Shown piece by piece: positions 1 to 5,503 of a DNA stretch of 9,474 nucleotides. Below the pieces are notes generated by a model. The model saw only the letters and a list, made by a program, of their open reading frames with translations, was not told where the DNA came from and did not search any database. The position numbers and the translations under genes are program-made. Where the stretch lies: NCBI GenBank assembly GCA_013140405.1, contig JABFSV010000039.1:1-9474 (forward strand), in the 5' to 3' direction. The stretch comes from Methyloglobulus sp. GTDB taxonomy: Bacteria > Pseudomonadota > Gammaproteobacteria > Methylococcales > Methylomonadaceae. Position 1 is the first letter of the stretch. Every line of letters starts with the position of its first letter.

Positions 1-133
1 GGGTGAGCATATAGACTGAAAGGATCAGCCCCAAGAACAACAACCACTTCGATGCCGACTGCTGCTGACTTTTAATGGGATTGCTAATAGCCATAGATCT
101 TGTGTAAGTTTGATTTTGCGTAATAGGGTTCAT
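1..133 (-). CDS. Start of the second gene of a copper membrane monooxygenase operon (subunit B by gene order), partial
   Basis: Only the first 44 codons are in the window; the gene runs off the left edge. The start at 133 has a strong ribosome binding site (AAGGAGG) eight bases upstream. An in-frame ATG two codons earlier (139) lies too close to that site to be used. The visible protein has a polar, Gln/Ser-rich stretch of about 28 residues, then Lys-Trp and a hydrophobic run (WLLFLGLILSVYML, about residues 30-43). This resembles a signal peptide or membrane anchor with a long n-region. The gene starts 14 bases after the subunit A stop, so the two are surely co-transcribed. In both pmoCAB and pxmABC operons subunit B follows subunit A, and subunit B is a secreted, membrane-anchored cupredoxin-like protein. 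The B assignment rests on this order, not on visible B motifs; another membrane subunit is possible. Confidence 0.55.
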   Translation of the reverse strand, partial: MNPITQNQTYTRSMAISNPIKSQQQSASKWLLFLGLILSVYMLT

Positions 134-147
134 TGACATCTCCTCCT

Positions 148-900
148 TTAGATTCTTTTAAGATAACGGGTGGTAGCAAACCACTTGCCGATGTACCACC
201 ATAAGGTATACATCAGGGTGCAAATTAAGGCAGAAAAGAATGCTGAGAGCGGTGCCGCAACTTGACCGTAAGTCCGTAACGTGCCACGTTCAATAATGCG
301 AAGATATTCCGGCATACCGGTACGAATGTATTGGAAGCCGAACATATCGGCCACTGTCAACTGGCTATTGCCCGCTTCAACGGGGACATGGAACATGCCG
401 AAGATAGGCCAGTTGCTAGGGTAGAATAGCAATGCGAACGCAGAGCCGCCGAAAATCGCGGTAACCGTCAGACTGTTGCTCAACATCAAGACAGCGTCCA
501 ATACGAGTGCGCTAGGCAACATGGTCGATGGCAGCACCATGTTGATGGGAAAATAATTCCACATGTGGTAGGCAAAGATTCGAGCAATCCAGGTGCCTAT
601 CGACAAACAGGCAACACACAAGGTTGCACCTAAAGGCAGGCGGAAATTAGTCCATAACACGGCTTGCACTGCCGCTGGAAAGGTAATGCCGATAATGGGC
701 GTGACCGCTGGCCACCATTGCCTGTCTTTCCAGTCCACCCAGAAATCCCAGTCGCCAACGGTGAGCGCAAAGTGAAGGTGGAAGGAGCCTATAAACAGGA
801 ATAGCGCCAATACCAGAACAAGGTAATCGTAAGCGCGGGCTATCCGCGCCTTTTCCCCGGTGTAAGGCCGAAAAGTTGGGGTTGAAAGATTGGCTGACAT
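148..900 (-). CDS. pxmA: Copper membrane monooxygenase subunit A, probably the divergent PxmA type
   Basis: This is a 250-residue integral membrane subunit of the particulate methane/ammonia monooxygenase family, which oxidises small substrates with O2 in inner or intracytoplasmic membranes. Family blocks are easy to see: GDWDFWVDWKDR at residues 49-60, FPIN at 117-120, FYPSNWPI near 159-166, a TG-PEY-R-IE-GTLRT block at 194-210, and SAFFSA at 219-224. Several hydrophobic segments (about 25-45, 65-83, 90-108, 128-158, 216-238) fit its multi-helix topology. I chose the ATG at 900 because AGGAG lies seven bases upstream and the protein then has the usual length near 250. The frame stays open to an ATG at 981, but those 27 extra residues resemble nothing in the family. 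Conservation with PmoA is clear but many positions differ. With no subunit C gene upstream this fits pxmA better than canonical pmoA; the subtype is inferred, while membership of the family is secure. Confidence 0.85.
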   Translation of the reverse strand: MSANLSTPTFRPYTGEKARIARAYDYLVLVLALFLFIGSFHLHFALTVGDWDFWVDWKDRQWWPAVTPIIGITFPAAVQAVLWTNFRLPLGATLCVACLSIGTWIARIFAYHMWNYFPINMVLPSTMLPSALVLDAVLMLSNSLTVTAIFGGSAFALLFYPSNWPIFGMFHVPVEAGNSQLTVADMFGFQYIRTGMPEYLRIIERGTLRTYGQVAAPLSAFFSALICTLMYTLWWYIGKWFATTRYLKRI

Positions 901-906
901 CGCGAG

Positions 907-912
907 TCTCCT
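907..912 (-). promoter_or_regulatory. Ribosome binding site that fixes the subunit A start
   Basis: On the minus strand AGGAGA lies six bases before the ATG at 900. It decides between this start and the upstream in-frame ATG at 981. Confidence 0.7.
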
Positions 913-981
913 AAACGAATAATGAGAGTGAATAAAAAATGCGCGTGCCTTGGAACTAAATACCTCAAGAAGGAGAGACAA

Positions 982-1009
982 AATTTAACTCTTTCGGCAC
1001 GCTTGCCAA
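982..1009 (-). promoter_or_regulatory. Candidate sigma-70 promoter for the monooxygenase operon (proximal)
   Basis: Read on the minus strand, TTGGCA (1004-1009) is followed after 16 bases by TAAATT (982-987). That gives 5 of 6 and 4 of 6 matches to the -35 and -10 consensus. A transcript from here would carry a leader of about 75 bases before the start at 900. This is a motif match only. Confidence 0.4.
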
Positions 1010-1020
1010 TAACTTAGAGA

Positions 1021-1039
1021 TTCACGACGTGTTTGTGAA
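1021..1039. promoter_or_regulatory. Dyad TTCAC-N9-GTGAA, candidate LysR-type operator
   Basis: A perfect 5-bp inverted repeat with a nine-base spacer lies between the two candidate promoters in the divergent lysR/subunit A gap. LysR-type regulators usually bind short interrupted dyads in the gap shared with a divergent target, so the position is right. A second, perfect ten-base palindrome, ATACCGGTAT, sits at 1074-1083, closer to the lysR gene. Neither matches a named consensus that I can assert. Confidence 0.35.
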
Positions 1040-1041
1040 AT

Positions 1042-1070
1042 GTTATAAATTCATGACATCATTTAAGCAA
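1042..1070 (-). promoter_or_regulatory. Candidate sigma-70 promoter for the monooxygenase operon (distal)
   Basis: On the minus strand TTGCTT (1065-1070), a 17-base spacer and TATAAC (1042-1047) form a second possible promoter, with a good -10 and a weak -35. It would produce a leader of about 135 bases. The 1021-1039 dyad lies just downstream of it, where a bound regulator could act. Confidence 0.3.
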
Positions 1071-1147
1071 TTCATACCGGTATCAATCGAGTTTTCGACT
1101 ACCATAGAACTGTTAGCCTTACCGAATAATTTTCATAAGTATCAGTA

Positions 1148-2065
1148 ATGTCCAATTTAAGAACATTTGACCTCAATCTTTTGGTGGCCTTCGATGCGCT
1201 TATGCGGGAATTGAATGTGACCCGCGCAGCGGAGCAGATGTTCATCACCCAATCGGCGATGAGTCATACCTTGCACAAGCTCAGGCAACAACTGGATGAC
1301 CCATTGTTGGTGAAAACGCCTTCCGGCATGAAACCGACGGAACGGGCGTTGGCCTTGATCGATCCAGTCAGGGCGTTATTGGCTGAAACCGAACGGCTTA
1401 TCCAACCGCCGATAGCATTTGATGCGGCAACCAGCCAGCGTCGCTTTGTGCTTGCCGCCACCGATTACATTGAATTCCTGTTAATGCCCGAACTGTCAGG
1501 GTTGATCGAAAATATTGCGCCCGGTATCGACCTCCATGTCAAGCGTACCGAAACCTCATTTCCGGTGGCGCCATTGGAAAACGGCAGCCTTGATGTGGTG
1601 CTGGGTTTTGAATCGGTGTTGAACCCGCCAGCCCATTTGCACCGCCAATATCTGTTTAGCGACAAGATGGCTTGCGTGGTTAGGCAAGATCATCCTTTGA
1701 TAAGCAAACCGCCATCCTTAGATGAATTTGTGGCTGTTCCGCACATGCTGATTTCACGGACAGGGAGCAACGTCGGCATCATCGACCAAGAATTAGCCGA
1801 GCTGGGCTTGGAACGGCGCATTAAACTCATCGTACCGCATTTTCTTTCTGCGCCATTGATTGTTGCTAAAACCGATATGATCCTGTCACTCCCGTACCGG
1901 ATTGCCGAGCAATTTACAAAAATCGCGCCGCTGGCTATATTTCCCGTGCCACTCGAGCTGCCAGACTACGATTTATGCATGATCTGGCATCCGTTACGGG
2001 ACAAAGACCCCGCCCATCAATGGTTACGGGACAAAATTATTGTTATTGCCGGGGTTATTAACTAA
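1148..2065 (+). CDS. LysR-type transcriptional regulator divergent from the monooxygenase operon
   Basis: This is a 305-residue DNA-binding regulator of standard LysR length. The N-terminal winged helix-turn-helix spans about residues 8-66, with the family signature TRAAEQMFITQSAMSHTLHK (25-44) followed by LDDPLLVK. The co-inducer domain covers roughly 92-300 in two alpha/beta lobes, including DVVLGFE near residue 155 and the LISRTGS stretch. The N-terminal pattern (FDLNLLVAFDALM) is closest to the NodD/PcpR-like branch. It is transcribed away from subunit A with a 247-bp shared gap, the classic arrangement of a LysR regulator with its target and with its own autorepression. The inducing ligand cannot be read from the sequence. 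The start codon lacks a good ribosome binding site, but the N-terminus aligns normally with the family. Confidence 0.9.
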   Translation: MSNLRTFDLNLLVAFDALMRELNVTRAAEQMFITQSAMSHTLHKLRQQLDDPLLVKTPSGMKPTERALALIDPVRALLAETERLIQPPIAFDAATSQRRFVLAATDYIEFLLMPELSGLIENIAPGIDLHVKRTETSFPVAPLENGSLDVVLGFESVLNPPAHLHRQYLFSDKMACVVRQDHPLISKPPSLDEFVAVPHMLISRTGSNVGIIDQELAELGLERRIKLIVPHFLSAPLIVAKTDMILSLPYRIAEQFTKIAPLAIFPVPLELPDYDLCMIWHPLRDKDPAHQWLRDKIIVIAGVIN

Positions 2066-2088
2066 TCATAAATGAAATTATGATTTTT
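2064..2088. terminator. AT-rich hairpin between convergent lysR and hxlR-type genes
   Basis: AATCATAA (2064-2071) and TTATGATT (2078-2085) form a perfect 8-bp stem with a six-base loop, followed by TTT. The stem begins inside the lysR stop codon. Its position between convergent genes suggests a terminator. However, the stem is almost free of GC, so it is a weak intrinsic terminator at best. Confidence 0.4.
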
Positions 2089-2096
2089 GGAATCGC

Positions 2097-2492
2097 TCAC
2101 ACTTGATCTGTCATCCAGTCGTCGTAATTCTTTCGGTTATTATTGATAGTTTCAAGATGTTCTTTCTGCCAAATATTGATCGTTTTATATACCGAGCCAG
2201 CGCTTATTCCTAAAGCAGTGAGAGAATATTCAACCCTTGGCGGCATCTCTTCATAATCTACCCGCTTAATCAAGCCATCCCTTTCCAGCTCCCTAAGTTG
2301 TTGGGTCAGCATCTTCTGAGAGATGTCCGGTAACGATTTTTTTAACTGGTTAAAACGAATTGTCCCTTGGTTATGTACAGTATGCATAATGATACTCTTC
2401 CACTTACCACCAATAATTAGCAACGTGTCACGAACAGCGCAGGCATCAACGTTGCAAGGTTCGCTTTCTGGCATCAATAAATTCTTATCCAT
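2097..2492 (-). CDS. HxlR-family winged-helix regulator
   Basis: This is a 131-residue cytoplasmic regulator of MarR-like winged-helix fold. The HxlR signature is clear: a Cys-containing N-terminus, GGKWKSIIMHTV (about 29-40), IRFNQLKKSLPDISQKMLTQ with the following LRELERDGLI, and PPRVEYSLTALG in the wing. Two cysteines, Cys13 and Cys18, lie close together before the first helix. In relatives such as YodB and HypR an N-terminal Cys senses electrophiles or disulfide stress, so redox sensing is likely here too. The ATG at 2492 is preceded by AGG at five bases; a GTG two codons earlier is in frame but has no ribosome binding site. The gene is divergent from the isochorismatase-like gene (85 bp apart), which is probably its target. 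Confidence 0.88.
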   Translation of the reverse strand: MDKNLLMPESEPCNVDACAVRDTLLIIGGKWKSIIMHTVHNQGTIRFNQLKKSLPDISQKMLTQQLRELERDGLIKRVDYEEMPPRVEYSLTALGISAGSVYKTINIWQKEHLETINNNRKNYDDWMTDQV

Positions 2493-2503
2493 AGTCACCT
2501 AAA

Positions 2504-2513
2504 AGTACCTACT
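2504..2513. promoter_or_regulatory. Dyad AGTA-CC-TACT, candidate HxlR-type operator
   Basis: A perfect 4-bp dyad lies 11 bases upstream of the HxlR-type start, in the divergent gap. YodB/QorR-like regulators bind sites built from TACT/AGTA half-sites, so this could mediate autorepression. The element is short and may be chance. Confidence 0.3.
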
Positions 2514-2577
2514 ACCCAAAATAAATTAAACCATTACACTGTTTCTTAACATTAATTTAGCTTGAGGTAAATTTATC

Positions 2578-3165
2578 ATGAAAAATCTGTTTACACCTGA
2601 AAATTCCGCCCTGTTGTTGATTGACCATCAAGTGGGGACAATGAGTTGGGTACGTTCACTTGAGCTGGACGTTATTAAAACCAATACGCTGGTGCTGGCA
2701 AAATCGGCACAAGCAACCGGTATGCCGGTACTACTAACATCCAGCATGGAAACCCAAGCACAAGGTCTATTATTTGCTGGGCTTCAACAAGTGTTGCCTG
2801 ATGCCTATAAAAACCGAATTCAGCGAGAGGGAGAGGTTGATTGCATGACCGACCTAAATTTTAGTGCCGCAGTTGAAGCAATGCAGCGCAAAAATTTAAT
2901 CATGGCAGGGATTACGACCGATGTTTGTATTGTTTATCCAGCCATAACAGCGGTTGAAGCAGGCTATCACGTACAGGTAGTTGTGGATGCTTGTGGCTCA
3001 CCCACAAAATTGGGTGATGAGATCGCCTTACGGCGCATGGAAAAAGCGGGCGTGATATTAACGACAACCAATCAACTTATTGCTGAACTGGGGCAGAATT
3101 GGAGTTCCGCAAACGGTTCCAAGCTGATTGCAATCTTATTTGAAGACGTTCTATCTAAGCTTTAA
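2578..3165 (+). CDS. Isochorismatase-like cysteine hydrolase (YcaC type)
   Basis: This is a 195-residue cytoplasmic alpha/beta hydrolase of the isochorismatase superfamily. The expected catalytic residues can be placed: Asp16 in LLLIDHQ, Arg83 in IQREGE (the position held by Arg84 in E. coli YcaC) and the nucleophile Cys117 in AGITTDVCI. The non-prolyl cis-peptide region AGITTDV precedes the Cys. Length, the DACGSPT strand end and the C-terminal stretch fit the YcaC branch, whose natural substrate is unsettled; amide or related C-N hydrolysis is typical of the superfamily. A ribosome binding site (GAGGT) lies nine bases before the ATG. The gene is divergent from an HxlR-type regulator and 18 bases upstream of a pirin gene, forming a likely two-gene stress-responsive operon. 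Confidence 0.88.
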   Translation: MKNLFTPENSALLLIDHQVGTMSWVRSLELDVIKTNTLVLAKSAQATGMPVLLTSSMETQAQGLLFAGLQQVLPDAYKNRIQREGEVDCMTDLNFSAAVEAMQRKNLIMAGITTDVCIVYPAITAVEAGYHVQVVVDACGSPTKLGDEIALRRMEKAGVILTTTNQLIAELGQNWSSANGSKLIAILFEDVLSKL

Positions 3166-3183
3166 TGCCCGAACAAAGCTAAG

Positions 3184-3902
3184 ATGAGCAACCAATCCAT
3201 GCTGTTATACCCCGCTAAAACGCGGGAATACAAAGATTTCGGGTTTATGCGGGCTTATTTATCCTTTAAGCCTCATTTGGCTGCGGAAAGACAGTCATTT
3301 GGTTCTTTAATTACCATTGACGATGCCATATTAAATCCCGGCGCAACCGGATTTGGCTTCCATCAACACAAGGATATTGAAGTCGTCACCTTTGTCATTC
3401 AGGGCGAAGTTAGACACATCGACCCTAACGAAGAACAACATACCGGCACACTCAAAGCGAAAGGCGTACAAATCATTACCGCCGGCACTGGCATCACCCA
3501 TAATGAAGAAAACCATTCCGCTGATGAGGAGCTGCATGTTTTACAAATTTGGTTCAAACCAAGACAACAAGGATTGAACCCACATTATGCAAAAAATTCC
3601 TAAACCAACCTGATTACATTAACCGGTTATCGTGTATTCTTTCACCTGATGGTCTTGATGGCAGCCTTGTTATACAACAAGATGCTCTTGTTTATTATTA
3701 TCTTGCTACTTCTGCTAATTCCTTGACCTATACCGCTAAAAGTGAAAATCGGAGAATATTCATCTACTTGATCGCAGGAGATATTTCGATCAACACTGAA
3801 AAGCTAATGAAAGGGGATGGTTGTGGGCTGATTGGATACCGGAATATCGAATTGACCACCTCAACTGATGCGGAATTTTTACTGTTTGATTTAAAAGATT
3901 AA
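3184..3902 (+). pseudogene. Pirin-family cupin, split by a -1 frameshift
   Basis: Two overlapping frames together make one pirin/YhaK-like protein. The first (3184-3603) encodes the N-terminal cupin with all four metal-ligand positions: His60 and His62 (FHQHKD), and His106 and Glu108 (THNEE). It reaches LQIWFKPRQQGLNPHYA and then stops. The family sequence resumes at once in the -1 frame (KFLNQPDYINRL, then SPDGLDGSLVIQQDA to LLFDLKD at 3902), which is the second cupin. With one base restored the product would be 239 residues, a normal pirin length. The break falls at an A6 run (3591-3596). Pirins bind Fe in the N-terminal cupin, and some have quercetinase or redox-regulatory roles. If unrepaired, only a 139-residue one-cupin fragment is made. 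The start at 3184 has a weak ribosome binding site; ATG 3199 is an alternative. Confidence 0.85.
3591..3597 (+). other. A-AAA-AAT heptamer at the pirin frameshift
   Basis: The last in-frame codons before the break read GCA AAA AAT TCC TAA. The heptamer A_AAA_AAT lies in the zero frame exactly as a -1 ribosomal slippery site would, and a -1 shift enters the frame that encodes the rest of the protein. I saw no convincing stimulatory hairpin or upstream Shine-Dalgarno. A lost A in an A7 run, or a base-call error, explains it equally well. Confidence 0.4.
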
Positions 3903-3971
3903 TGGCATTTTGCAAAAAGTGGCTGGAAATTACCGGAATTTAGTTATCGATTGGCTTATCAAAGCCAAAAT

Positions 3972-4055
3972 ATGGCGAAGCTGCAAAATCGTAGCACGGC
4001 CATATTAATAGGCATAATGGTCATATTCCTGCTAATGAATTTGGTTAAATATTGA
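3972..4055 (+). CDS. Possible 27-residue single-helix membrane peptide
   Basis: An ATG frame of 27 codons encodes a short basic/polar N-terminus (MAKLQNRS), a hydrophobic helix of about 16 residues (TAILIGIMVIFLLMNL) and VKY at the end. The same frame is open back to the pirin stop at 3900-3902 (51 sense codons in all, with no earlier ATG). It could therefore be the tail of a degraded gene. There is no ribosome binding site before the ATG. It lies in the 215-bp gap between the convergent pirin and royal-jelly-family genes, where I see nothing else definite. Its charge pattern and helix look protein-like, but coding is unproven. Confidence 0.25.
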   Translation: MAKLQNRSTAILIGIMVIFLLMNLVKY

Positions 4056-4117
4056 TTCCATAAACGCTAATGAATAGTTCGCTGTAAAGAAAAAAACCTG
4101 CAATAGATCAATCACTT

Positions 4118-5209
4118 TTATCTTCCGGGTAAGCCAGAAGTTACTGGATTTACCCTTAATATATAAAATGGCGGCTTGGCCGATAAAACGCCACCATTTA
4201 GCATTGCAGATTGATGTAAACGATTGACGACCGCGTAAAGCTGCCCAGCTGGGCCGAAACAAAATGAATCCACCCATGAAAGGTCTGGGCTTTGCGCCAG
4301 CTGCTTATATTTTCTGTCCTCCGAAATAACGCCAATCGCGTTTTCCGCCAATTCGCCTAGATAAATATTGTTATCCTTGTCTATCGTAATCCCATCCGAA
4401 ATTGGTTTGTCACTGTAGCGTTCAACGCGACTGGCCAACACTTTGTCATCCAATTTTTCGTTAACCAGATCATCCGCCTTAATCCGGTACAGGCTAAGTC
4501 CATGCATCGGCCCGAAATAAACCCATTCATTGTTCAAGTCTTCGGTAATCGGATTAACCCCGATATGCGGACGGGTTAACTTCCCTGATTTATCCTTGAC
4601 TTGAATCGGCACCTTATCAATAATCAAATCGACATTTTCAGAAATAACGCTGCTGTGCCCCTCTAGCACACGTCGTGCCTTGCCTGTGTTTAGATTGACA
4701 ACTATCAAGCCAGCATTTGCTCCACCCGCCGGATCGCTGATAAATATGTGATTGTGGCGAGTATCGACCGCAAAATCATTGACAAAGGCATCCTTGGGGG
4801 CAATCGGAGGTGGCAACATGATGACCTGATGCAACTTATCGGCCTTAATATCCCACCCCACCAATTTGGGTGTAACACCGCTACGCATGCCATTATCCAA
4901 CATCCAGACAATCCCATTGGCAGAGCGAATACCTAGCACAGAATCAAGTTTCATCGCCGCTTTTGAATCCACATCCGCTAATTCCTTATTCGGAAATGGC
5001 GTCAGTGCATTATTTTTATATTCAACCACAGTAAATTTAGGCTGGTAAAACTGATGCAAACTTAGAATAATCCGGCCATCATCCGTTGCCGTGACATTGC
5101 CGGGGCCACTATCCAGTTCGGCTAAGATGTCGAAGTTTGATGTAGCGTGCGCCCCAACCGCAAACAAGAGCAGTAAAGAAAGGGCTGTCAATTTAGATAA
5201 CGTCTTCAT
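4118..5209 (-). CDS. Secreted major royal jelly/yellow-family beta-propeller protein
   Basis: The 363-residue protein starts with a typical Sec signal peptide (MKTLSKL, a hydrophobic core, cleavage after AHA near residue 22), so the mature protein is periplasmic or exported. The rest matches bacterial major royal jelly/yellow-type propellers. Recognisable blocks are DSVLGIRSANGIVWMLDNG (about 89-107), VNDFAVDTRHNHIFISDPAG (about 143-162), YFGPMHGLSLYRI (about 231-243) and SDGITIDKDNNIYLGEL (about 270-286). These strand-turn repeats resemble SMP-30/gluconolactonase folds. Insect yellow proteins relate to dopachrome and melanin chemistry; the function in bacteria is not established, so no reaction is assigned. 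AGGAG lies six bases upstream of the start. Its upstream region is cut by the transposon end 150 bp away. It is convergent with the pirin gene and appears monocistronic. Confidence 0.85.
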   Translation of the reverse strand: MKTLSKLTALSLLLLFAVGAHATSNFDILAELDSGPGNVTATDDGRIILSLHQFYQPKFTVVEYKNNALTPFPNKELADVDSKAAMKLDSVLGIRSANGIVWMLDNGMRSGVTPKLVGWDIKADKLHQVIMLPPPIAPKDAFVNDFAVDTRHNHIFISDPAGGANAGLIVVNLNTGKARRVLEGHSSVISENVDLIIDKVPIQVKDKSGKLTRPHIGVNPITEDLNNEWVYFGPMHGLSLYRIKADDLVNEKLDDKVLASRVERYSDKPISDGITIDKDNNIYLGELAENAIGVISEDRKYKQLAQSPDLSWVDSFCFGPAGQLYAVVNRLHQSAMLNGGVLSAKPPFYILRVNPVTSGLPGR

Positions 5210-5270
5210 GCTTAACTCCTCTTAACAAATGAATTTACAACAAAGTACGCTATCCCATGAGAACTGTTAA

Positions 5271-5310
5271 ATGATCTTTATTCATGGTGGCATTCATGAA
5301 TTTTATGATC
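5271..5310. promoter_or_regulatory. Extended imperfect dyad upstream of the royal-jelly-family gene
   Basis: TTCATG (5281-5286) and CATGAA (5295-5300) are inverted about a GTGGCATT spacer. Each side is flanked by ATGATC (5271-5276 and 5305-5310), so GATC ends are also nearly symmetric. The right arm contains a perfect palindrome, ATTCATGAAT (5292-5301). The element spans 40 bp, lies about 60 bp upstream of the start at 5209, and ends 50 bp before the transposon. It could be an operator or a recombinase-type site; no protein can be named. Confidence 0.35.
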
Positions 5311-5359
5311 GGGTATCGTAAACACCTGTTTTTCGACACCATGCGGAATTAGCTTTACT

Positions 5360-5384
5360 TGTCATTTTCATAAGTTAACTGCAC
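5360..5384 (+). repeat. Terminal inverted repeat of the Tn402/Tn5053-family element (left, tniA side)
   Basis: The sequence starts TGTCATTTTCA and ends ACTGCAC. By my comparison from memory with the Tn402/Tn5053 25-bp terminal repeat it matches at about 21 of 25 positions, with the mismatches in the middle. It lies 119 bp before tniA, as expected for the tni-side end. Confidence 0.85.
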
Positions 5385-5441
5385 CATTATTCTGGAATAC
5401 AGCTACCAAATGAAGCCTTCTATTGGTTGATAAAAAATCAG

Positions 5442-5470
5442 TAGACACCTTCACAATTCGTCATTATGCT
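5442..5470 (+). promoter_or_regulatory. Candidate promoter of the tni operon
   Basis: TAGACA (5442-5447; 5 of 6) and TATGCT (5465-5470; 4 of 6) are 17 bases apart and would start transcription near 5477, about 27 bases before tniA. The -10 overlaps the internal repeat at 5459-5479, so transposase bound there could repress its own operon. Confidence 0.45.
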
Positions 5471-5479
5471 TAACACACC
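5459..5479 (+). repeat. Degenerate internal copy of the transposon end, likely TniA-binding repeat
   Basis: This stretch (GTCATTATG, then TTAACACACC) resembles the terminal repeat's GTCATTTTCA and TTAACTGCACC with a shorter middle. The ends of this family carry extra transposase-binding repeats inside the terminal repeat. A second pair of similar strings, ACACCTTCACA (5445-5455) and ACACCTCTTCACA (5475-5487), may mark further half-sites. Confidence 0.4.
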
Positions 5480-5503
5480 TCTTCACAGAAGTGAGTATTA
5501 GGC

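Noticed and set aside
901..981. A 27-residue N-terminal extension of monooxygenase subunit A from an ATG at 981
   Set aside because: The ATG at 900 has a good ribosome binding site and gives the family length. The extension shows no family resemblance and covers the leader and the downstream part of the candidate promoter.
985..1010. Possible sigma-54 promoter (TTGGCA and TGCC) upstream of subunit A
   Set aside because: GG and GC are separated by seven bases rather than the required ten.
3549..3902. A separate 117-residue gene starting at 3549
   Set aside because: Its first 14 or so codons are an out-of-frame overlap with the pirin cupin. The remaining sequence is the second pirin cupin, so it is one gene with a frameshift.
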